Origin: Carposina sasakii
Taxonomy: Eukaryota > Arthropoda > Insecta > Lepidoptera > Carposinidae
Direction: 5' to 3'
Assembly (NCBI GenBank): GCA_014607495.2
Contig: CP053166.1
Coordinates: 8,822,455 to 8,886,454, forward strand
Length of the DNA stretch: 64,000 nucleotides
Both the position numbers and the translations under genes were made by a program. Below are positions 56,911 to 64,000 of the stretch, piece after piece. The stretch's first letter is position 1, and every line of letters starts with the position of its first letter. Under the pieces are notes generated by a model, which did not search any database, was not told the origin of the DNA, and saw only the letters and a list, made by a program, of their open reading frames with translations.

Positions 56911-58080
56911 GGGTTTTCAGTAATTTTATGATACAGTTTTCTTTAAGTGAATGATTTAATGGTTGAATAACAGTTAATTTAGAATAATTATTAATGAAAT
57001 CGGGACAAGCCCTTGGTTCATACAGGTCGAGTAATGAAGTTAATCAGGTTATGCGTTCTACTACGTTCTTCACACTATGTATCTGATCCTTCGTCCGCTC
57101 CCATCTAACAAAACAAACAACATACCGTTTCTTATAACCGCAGATGGACGCGATCGGTAATTATTTGTTTACAAACGACTCGCCAGTGATTGGACGCAGG
57201 CGTTCGCTGGAACCTAAGCGCTATCCGGAAAGCCCTTTTATACTTTTAATGATAACGCAGACATGAAACAAAAGCGGCGCATTTGAAAATAGAGAAAGTT
57301 TGTTGAGCTTTCATTGTTTATTCCACACTGCTTTGCTGAAAATGGTTCACGAGAAATTATTCTTTTGGAAGCCGAAAGCCGCCCCGTGGGGATGGATTTG
57401 GGTGTGCTTAGACCTTTATATCCTTGGCTATTTTGAGACGGAATATAATAGAAATGTATTGACAGATTTAAATGAAAAATGCTGCTACAGTTGTGGCAGG
57501 AGTATCAGAATAAAGACACCAGAATCTCACTTTATGGACATTATCTCTAAATTACACTTTTTCATACATATAAAGAACAAAATGGCGGATTTGAAATCAA
57601 TCCATATTTTTTTGTATTATAGTAGATATGGTATCTAAAACACTTGATACTCGATAAAGTCCAAGGGGGGTGAGTACTAACTTTTTTTTCTTTTTTTTTG
57701 TACTGTTTTTTTTTAAACACTACTTTTTCCAAAGTGGAAGTAAGATGCTTCTATAAGCAGTGAAGATCGACATCTTGCTTTCACAATGGAATTAGTCTTG
57801 TTTAAACAAGTTTCATGGTTACCCCACTGATCGTTATTATATTTTTTCCAGTTGTGTTTTGTTTGTTTTGCTCTCTTCACATATTTGTTTTCTGTTTTAT
57901 TTTTAAGCGGGTATGTGTATTTTATGGCTATGTGCTTATTGAATATACACCATTCTAATATTATTCGTACATTTAATAATAAGTCATTACACTTACATAT
58001 TTATTATTATTCCCTTTATTTTACAGTTTTTCTTACTTTTCTACATTTTTAAATATGAATTTATTACAATATATAGAAGT
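56911..58080. other. No gene recognised; possible regulatory stretch
   Basis: Positions 57020-57300 are repeat-free and of higher complexity, with forkhead-like TTGTTTAC at 57167-57174 and CCAGTGATTGGACGCAGGCG. The 112-codon ORF at 57300 has no recognisable relative. Confidence 0.35.
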
Positions 58081-58084
58081 ATAA

Positions 58085-58205
58085 TTATTATTATTATTAT
58101 TATGCTTTATTGTACACAGTAAAGTTTTCACAAATAAAGTTTATGACAAAGAAAATGTACAAAGGCGTGCTTATCTCTAAAAGAGATTTCTTCCAGCAAA
58201 CCAAC
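58085..58205 (-). repeat. LINE 3' tail, tail-K type
   Basis: (ATT)n, CTTTATTGTACACAGTAAAG, AAAGGCGTGCTTATCTCTAA, AAGAGATTTCTTCCAGC: complement of the tails at 17144 and 45645. Confidence 0.6.
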
Positions 58206-58539
58206 CGTGAAAGAGAAATTAACATAAGAGGTAGGTATGTGTGCACACAAACAGACCAATAAACTAAATAATTAAATAAAAGAAAAGACATAAACCTAAA
58301 ATAAACAAAAATACCTTAATAGACTACATAAACATAAATACCTAAATAAAACACATAAACATAGATAAGCATAGATAAATAGTATACATACTAAAGGATA
58401 AAAATAACATCAAATGTAAGTATATTGGAATACATTAGTAAGAAACCAATAATCAGACACTATTAATCAAGAAGATTTATAGTGTTTTATTTTTATAAAA
58501 TATTAATACGAGACTGCGGTATGTCGCCATATACCTAAA

Positions 58540-58660
58540 CAATGTTTGTTTGTTTGTTACCTCTTTAAGCTCTATTTTCTCAATACTTAAACTACATTCT
58601 GTAACCCACGCGGACGAAGTCGTATAGCAGCCGCTATATTTCATAAAACTAATAGGGCAT
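58540..58660 (+). repeat. LINE tail-K fragment
   Basis: (TTTG)n, TTACCTCTTTAAGCTCTATT, then CCCACGCGGACGAAGTCG and GCAGCCGCTAT. Confidence 0.55.
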
Positions 58661-58989
58661 GCTTATATTATTGATATTTTGAACACGTAGAGTGAATTTG
58701 GTAGCAGCAGCTGTCACACTATATCCCACCGCTGGTGTGACGTGGGTCATTTTGGTCCTCTATCGCGTCAGATGTCAAAATGTCTGCGGTAACGGAGTCC
58801 AACTAACTCTTACGTTTTAGTGCCATATTTGTAATTTTGAAGGATGATTTTCGATTGAGATCTTTTAGGCTACGTTGCTTAGTATTAGTCTCAATATTAA
58901 ACAATGTAGCCTCCCCTCCCCTCTACTCCTCAAAAATTATAAATGCCTTTCAGGTTCCTAAGCCCAATTTCTGCTATGCATTATTCATC

Positions 58990-59205
58990 AGTTACAACTC
59001 ATCAGCCTGTTGCAGTCCACGTCACGAGGCACGTCACCACGCTGTAGGCAGGCGAGTTGATAGCCGCAGAGTGATTTTCGGGCTATAGTGTCAACACGGG
59101 AGGCGCTGCTGCCCACCTCCCGGAAACTCTTAATCTTACGATATCCAGCAGACATGGGGTCGTGCTATTCAACTCTTCCCACTCTCCACACGGTGTAAAT
59201 CAGTC
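58990..59205 (+). repeat. SINE-C copy, diverged
   Basis: CTCATCAGCCTGTTGCAGTC, AGGCGAGTTGATAGCCGCAG, GTCAACACGGGAGGCGCTGC; the ORF at 58837 runs into it by chance. Confidence 0.65.
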
Positions 59206-59313
59206 AGTATAGGAGTCTTAGTCTTTGTTCCCATCTACCACCCTCGAGTTTATCACCCCGGTTGTCAATGGCACCTATTAAGTTTCATCTGCTCCATTTG
59301 TAGTTATAATATA

Positions 59314-59590
59314 GAGGTCGGAATTAGGTAGAGTCATTTATGTACTTGCACTGATTTCATACAGCGAAAGAATAAAGTGGATATGCCTCAAATTCCGGTA
59401 TTAATTTTAAAGAGCAGAAATTTTATGTTAATTATCTCTGTTTTATTTGTCTATCTCTGAGGGTTTTATTATTATTTATTTGTAATATTGTTGGCCACAC
59501 GGGATTGTCCATTAGAAATCCTGGGAAGGTCCACATTAATATCAACATTTCGATGCAAGTACATAAATGACTCTACCTAATTCCGACCTC
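59314..59590. mobile_element. MITE-8, 277 bp with perfect 37-bp inverted repeats
   Basis: Arms 59314-59350 and 59554-59590 are exact reverse complements (GAGGTCGGAATTAGGTAGAG ...). A 16-bp direct repeat GTTATAATATAGAGGT lies at 59303-59318 and 59593-59608, overlapping the left end. No ORF inside. Confidence 0.75.
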
Positions 59591-59909
59591 TGGTTATAAT
59601 ATAGAGGTTTACTCGCATTTCGTATTGGACATCGAACATTCCGGCAGTTACACTTAACTTAAACCTAAGAAATAAGACTGAGGCCGTCATTACATGTTTT
59701 TATCATTTTCCGAAATCCCAAACAGGATCATATATATGTCGAGAACATATCCATTATTCCAGATAAATCTAATGTTTGGCACGTTCCTAATATAACAGTC
59801 AATCGATCTTCATTCCCCAGTGACTCGCGACGTGCCTAAAATACTGCATTTCGCCTATATTCCGATTTACTTAAGCTTTTCAATGGTGTGGCGTGAATAT
59901 CTAAACATA

Positions 59910-60297
59910 TACAGGATGATTTTTGGTCGTCAACATTCCCGAAAACTACGGAATCTCCTCATCATCACGATCATTTTTCTCCATGGAAGCATACCTGGGA
60001 AGTGTCTGGTTTCCAAAATATTAGGGTCCAAAGTTGAGTAAATAGACTGCGTTTTTCTGCATAAATGCACATAGACGCGCGTAGCAGGATTTTTTCACGA
60101 AAAATAATTAATATCTGTCTATAAAAAAACTAACATAAACACTAGACACTATAAATTTCGCACGATCAAGGAATTTAAAATTTTTTTTCAAAAAAAAAAA
60201 TTTTTTTTCCCAGCATTTTTTTTGGCATAAACTTACTTTATTTCATGTATAGAATACGTACCCTTCGTTAAAGGTGGCCACAAAAAAACAACCTGTA
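59910..60297 (+). mobile_element. MITE-2, full length
   Basis: TACAGGATGATTTTTGGTCG to CAAAAAAACAACCTGTA with TA flanks. The 73-codon ORF ending in it is not a gene. Confidence 0.83.
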
Positions 60298-60298
60298 T

Positions 60299-60445
60299 AT
60301 ACATATAGTCACGCCCATTATCCCTCAGAGGTTGGGCAGAAGCGTGCAAAATACACACCCATTTTTACCGGTTAGCCTATTAAGTCCCACGTGGTAAGGG
60401 GTGAGCCAACCGCCGTTTTTCGGGCACAAATACAACAATCAAGCA
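60299..60445 (-). repeat. LINE-like 3' end fragment
   Basis: ACATATAGTCACGCCCATTA, CCGGTTAGCCTATTAAGTCC, CACGTGGTAAGGGGTGAGCC and AACCGCCGTTTTTCGGGCAC; pieces recur at 21690-21765 and 43005-43075. Confidence 0.5.
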
Positions 60446-60695
60446 ACCGGTACTGAATTCAATGGGAAATGTTTCCGTGTTATTCTAATTAATATCTAAA
60501 CCTCAGTTCATTTCGGACGAGGGTCTAGCAAAGTTGGGAAATCCAAAACTTCCCAACGGTCCCTTAATCTAACTATCTGAGCAGATTTCTGCATTGGGTT
60601 AATTACTTTAAAATGGTCACTCACAAGGTCCACAACTAAAGTGTATTTGGTTTACTTTATAGTTACCGCATTACAGATTAAAATGATATGATTGG

Positions 60696-60790
60696 GCGCA
60701 CTTTCGAAACTCATACTAGTATTGCCAAGGATTTGGCCTTTGTTTTAAAGCCGGCTGCCTGCCTGACGCTAACTCGGCTACTTGTACTAT
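60696..60790 (-). repeat. Inverted pair, left member
   Basis: GCGCACTTTCGAAACTCATA to GCCTGCCTGACGCTAACTCG and CTACTTGTACTAT; reverse complement of 61138-61236 with a few changes. It shares GCGTCAGG-AGGCAGCC words with the SINE-E variant at 20812. Confidence 0.65.
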
Positions 60791-60854
60791 CGCCTTGTTA
60801 TGATTACTTCATTTCATTTTTCTAGGTTTATTAAATTTTTCTAGGTATATTACT

Positions 60855-60975
60855 AGTGGGGTAGGTAGAGCACCAAGAGCCGATAAAACCACTTCTTCTG
60901 GTGCCACTTCTGACCAATTTTTGTGTTCTGCCTATCCCGTAAGGGATAAAGGCGTGATTATATGTATGTATGTAT
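60855..60975. repeat. SINE-A scraps in both orientations
   Basis: GGGGTAGGTAGAGCACCAAG, then CACTTCTGACCAATTTTTG (minus), followed by GCCTATCCCGTAAGGGATAA and AGGCGTGATTATATGTATGT (plus). Two fragments are fused head-on. Confidence 0.7.
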
Positions 60976-61137
60976 ATTACTAGTGTTGTAATGTAAAACT
61001 TAAACATTTTTTATTAAACCATAGCTTATACTTTTTATTATTAGCTTATATTTATTTGTTTGACGATACAAGCTCTTCGTATTCTTTCACAACTTCCAGA
61101 TAAATAAATAAATATTTACACACTACACAGCCAAGGC

Positions 61138-61236
61138 TATAGTACAAGTAGCCGAGTTAGCGTCAGGCAGGCAGCCTGCTGTAAAACAAATGCATCCAAT
61201 GCCAATCCTTGGCAATACGAGTTTTGAAAGTGCGCC
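61138..61236 (+). repeat. Inverted pair, right member
   Basis: Counterpart of 60696-60790, 348 bp away, preceded at 61101-61127 by a SINE-B tail scrap. Confidence 0.65.
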
Positions 61237-61364
61237 GACACCTTAACACTGGGATGAAGACAGGAAGATGATAATAAGTAGGTACGAAAAGCATTCTTTG
61301 TTTGCTTATAGATCCTAATCTCTGTTTCCTTGAGTTTCATTCAGAGAGTAAACTCTATGCGGAT

Positions 61365-61590
61365 TTAAGGCTCGAGCACACCGGATGCGTATGCGTGCAC
61401 GTAAGCGTAGACGTACACGTACCTCTGAGTTTAATGTATGGAACTGTCACCGCTTGACGTCTATGCTTACGTCTACGCATACGCTTTCGGTCTGCCCGTG
61501 CCTATATAGTTCCATATATTGCAACTCAGAGGTACGTGTACGTCTACGCTTACGTGCACGCACACGCATCCGGTGTGCTCGAGCCCTTAT
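61365..61590. mobile_element. MITE-4 copy
   Basis: TTAA at 61365-61368 and TTAT at 61587-61590 around the CG-rich palindrome; arms GCTCGAGCACACCGGATGCG. Source of the 125-codon Arg-rich ORF, which is not a gene. Confidence 0.82.
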
Positions 61591-61669
61591 ACGTAAACGG
61601 TTTGATGGATCCAAAAGAAAAAAAATAGTACAGGTAGATCAAATTGTTCAAAATACATACATGTACTTA

Positions 61670-61825
61670 CATACACGATATCTTGCCGAACTGCAGGATC
61701 ATGAAGGAAATTCCAGAGGCACGTTTAGCGTTGCGGAGACAGATGTGATGAATGACCAGTAACAAGTTGCTAGCTTATCGCCTAGGAGAATGCCCGAGTT
61801 CCTTGGTTCTTGATGCAGCTTATGT
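61670..61825 (-). repeat. SINE-D copy
   Basis: GAACTGCAGGATCATGAAGG, AAATTCCAGAGGCACGTTTA, AACAAGTTGCTAGCTTATCG and GAGAATGCCCGAGTTCC: complement of 40305-40485. Confidence 0.65.
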
Positions 61826-62513
61826 GTTCTAGTCAAGCCCCACATCAGTACAGGTTATTCTCTACAGTAACTACCAGTAAATTTATTATTTTAATGCCCT
61901 CTGTTTAGCGATTTAGGGGGTCGCGTCGCGTCAAAGGGAAAATAGAAGTAATGTCAAAGAGAGTTATCTGGGTGTTTTCTCTTCTTTCTTCTTCCGCGCG
62001 GAATTTTTCGTAGGGTTTACGTTCACAGTTCACTATAACGACGACGAAGAAGAGAGCGGGCAATTCAAATAGGGAAATACATTATATAGGTAGTTTTAAC
62101 ATCCTCTACCAATTTTTTTTTGTATTTCAGTTTATTTATAACATAAGTAGAGCTATATTCAAGAAAGGCTTTTAATTTTTAGTAAATTTACTTTTCAAGA
62201 GAAATAACAACGATTTCAAAATGCTCTATTTCGCGAGAATGCGCTTTTGATGTATAGGTACATAATAATTATCAAATAGCAAAGGAAAATGTATTCCCGA
62301 AAAACGTCAGCATTCTAGATTTACCAACGCGACCGAAGTTGCGGGTATTCCCTAGTACAAGATGTCTGCCGATTCGAAAGGGTATAATTAAATTTCCATA
62401 TATTTCGAATTTCCTCTAAGTACCGACATGTTTCCACATTTGAGTTAGAGAAGGGCTCCTTTGGGAGAGTTCTATTCAGGAGAAATTAACCTGCACTCAA
62501 GTTTAGTTTGGAG
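61826..62513. other. No gene recognised
   Basis: Unique, AT-rich; scrap of tail-L near 62325-62350 (ACGCGACCGAAGTTGCGGGT). Confidence 0.35.
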
Positions 62514-62738
62514 TAAAGGATCGAGCACACCGGATGCGTGTACGTGCACGTAAGCGTAGACGTATACGTACCTCTGAGTTGTAATGTATGGAACTGTATA
62601 GGCACGGGCAGACCGGATGCGTATGCGTAGACGTAAGCATAGACGTCAAGCGGTGACAGTTCCATACATTAAACTCAGAGGTACGTGTACGTCTACGCTT
62701 ACGTGCACGCATACGCATCCGGTGTGCTCAAGCCTTTA
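62514..62738. mobile_element. MITE-4 copy
   Basis: TAAA and TTTA flank the palindrome (a mutated TTAA target). Interior ATGCGTGTACGTGCACGTAA. Confidence 0.82.
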
Positions 62739-62904
62739 TTCACACTTGCGGTAGTAAACATACAGCATATAATTTTTATCTAACTTACATAATAACAAAT
62801 AGCACAAGTAAAAACCTATATAACAAAAAATAGCAATAGCGTATACTATAAAGAGGTTTAGTATTACAGCTGGCTTGTCCTTTTATATGTCAGAGATTGT
62901 ACAC

Positions 62905-63124
62905 TTAAAGCTCGAGCACACCGGATGCGTATGCGTGCACGTAAGCGTAGACGTTCACGTACCTCTGAGTTTAATGTATGGAACTGTCACCGCTTGACGT
63001 CTATGCTTACGTCTACGCATACGCATTCGGTCTGCCCGTGCCTATACAGTTCCATACATTACAACTCAGAGGTACGTATACGCTTACGTGCACGCATACG
63101 CATCCGGTGTGCTCGATCCTTTAA
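62905..63124. mobile_element. MITE-4 copy with intact TTAA
   Basis: TTAA at 62905-62908 and 63121-63124 around a 212-bp palindrome. Third copy within 1.8 kb. Confidence 0.84.
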
Positions 63125-63330
63125 TACTGTCTTACAACTTTCTTCTAGCATACGTTACCACTGGCTGGTCCCGTGTGCATTCATCCTCAACGTCACAGGC
63201 CTTAGCGTCACCACGATGTTAATACTAGGCGTCACAGACCATAAAGGAATAACCCAGAGGACATGCGATAATCCTCATGGATATACACCTACATACTCGT
63301 AGTTATATATCTGACATAAACATAGTATTA

Positions 63331-63367
63331 TGTATGCACCTACCGGGATTCGAACCCAGAACCTTTA
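63331..63367 (-). repeat. SINE-B head fragment
   Basis: TGCACCTACCGGGATTCGAA, then CCCAGAACC; faces the copy that follows. Confidence 0.7.
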
Positions 63368-63399
63368 ATTAATTATATATATCTGCAACTGTGGATAAT

Positions 63400-63603
63400 T
63401 GGCCTGCCTGCCGCGTCGTAGGTCCTGGGTTCGAATCCCGGTAGGTGCACACATTGATGAATATTGCTGTTTGTCTCCGAGTCATGGATATTTCTATAAT
63501 AATCTGTATAAATACACAATATGGCGTTGCTTAGCACCCACGACACAAGACTTCAGGGATCTTAGTGTGGAGATAGGTTAATGTGTCGTAAGCTGTGTGA
63601 ATA
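63400..63603 (+). repeat. SINE-B copy with MITE-9 in its tail
   Basis: GGCCTGCCTGCCGCGTCGTA, B box GGTTCGAATCC, body to AGGTTAATGTGTCGTAAGCT and TGTGTGAATA. The tail resumes after MITE-9 at 63886 (TGAATACTTATTTAT). Confidence 0.78.
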
Positions 63604-63885
63604 CCATGGAGAAGGTATAGAAGAGGAGGTTGGACTATGAACTGAGTCATGTGGCAATCGTGAGGCCATGACGTCATAATAGGGGCGGAGATTCAGGGCC
63701 AGTGTGTGTAATGCAGTAGCTGTAACCACGCGCTTATGCAAGTAGTTTGGCTAGTCACTACAAGGTGGCTTCTATGTAAATTGGTAGGGTTACAGTGTTA
63801 GGATGCTCCCCTCGTCCCTTACTTCACCTCCGCTCAGCGGCACACTATACTTAGCCGCTACTGCTATTTTATTTCTTCTCCATGG
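63604..63885. mobile_element. MITE-9, 282 bp, 11-bp inverted repeats
   Basis: Ends CCATGGAGAAG and CTTCTCCATGG are exact inverse copies. TGAATA flanks both sides (63598-63603, 63886-63891). The interior is GC-richer with GGCCATGACGTCATAATAGG and no ORF. Only copy in the window. Confidence 0.7.
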
Positions 63886-63894
63886 TGAATACTT

Positions 63895-64000
63895 ATTTAT
63901 ATTACACTGCCGACCGCCCTGCCGGACGAAGTCACGTCCACTTGAACTTTATAGCTATAGTGTTATTTTGATATACCTACGGAAATACCTGGCAAGTTGC
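63895..64000 (-). repeat. LINE tail-L variant at the window edge
   Basis: ACCGCCCTGCCGGACGAAGT, then CACGTCCACTTGAACTTTAT and GTGTTATTTTGATATACCTA resemble 22614-22700; runs off the window. Confidence 0.45.

Noticed and set aside
57300..57638. 112-codon ORF with several Cys and Trp residues
   Set aside because: No recognisable family, no splice or promoter evidence.
61385..61762. Arginine-rich 125-codon ORF, with similar ones at 62503-62718, 62925-63302 and 40528-40974
   Set aside because: All lie in MITE-4 palindromes, are open on both strands, and owe their Arg content to repeated CG-rich words.

Overview
The window looks like nuclear DNA of a lepidopteran insect. Genes have short exons with GT-AG introns, the base composition is AT-rich, and nearly all the rest is a mosaic of short transposon copies. 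These include tRNA-headed SINEs, RTE-type and jockey/CR1-type LINE 3' ends, and many short inverted-repeat elements. Several repeats are ones I associate with moth and butterfly genomes, such as LINE tails carrying GGACGAAGTCGCGGGC. That assignment rests on recognition, not on a search. I found no bacterial, CRISPR or viral gene content.

Only two host genes can be supported. (1) Positions 281-3887 (+) hold a complete four-exon gene for a 267-residue phytanoyl-CoA-dioxygenase (PhyH) family Fe(II)/2-oxoglutarate oxygenase. It has a well-spaced TATA box and initiator upstream and a polyadenylation signal downstream. (2) Positions 27782-27896 (+) hold a short signal-peptide-like first coding exon ending in a strong splice donor. 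I see no later exon, so its first intron would run at least 36 kb to the window end. Its product is not identified. Everything else that looks coding is mobile-element debris: a decayed PIF/Harbinger-like DDE transposase (about 10.9-12.5 kb), C-terminal reverse-transcriptase remnants of RTE-like LINEs (1.3, 30.4, 36.1, 47.0, 51.8 and 54.4 kb) and jockey/CR1-like tails (30.9 and 50.5 kb).

Family names used here are local labels. SINE-A is a 255-270 bp element beginning CTTCTATGCTGCTCTGGGAG. SINE-B is tRNA-headed with B box GGTTCGAATCC. SINE-C contains GCAGTCCACTGCTGGACG. SINE-D contains CAGCTGCATCTCCTTCCGTG. SINE-E is tRNA-headed with A box TAGCCCAGTGG. Element T is a tRNA-like unit of about 330 bp. 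MITE-1 to MITE-9 are inverted-repeat elements. Tail-L and tail-K are two kinds of LINE 3' end.

Layout: 0.2-3.9 kb PhyH gene with repeats in each intron; 4-27 kb intergenic repeats, with the transposase relic at 11-12.5 kb; 27.4-27.9 kb promoter and first exon of the second gene; 27.9-64 kb presumed intron or intergenic DNA dense in repeats. The most interesting structure is in the repeats: a triple nest whose empty site survives elsewhere in the window, a SINE and a LINE sharing a 3' tail, a cluster of CG-rich palindromic elements, three young-looking inverted-repeat elements, a perfect 28-bp hairpin, and a mobile-element end lying next to a splice acceptor.
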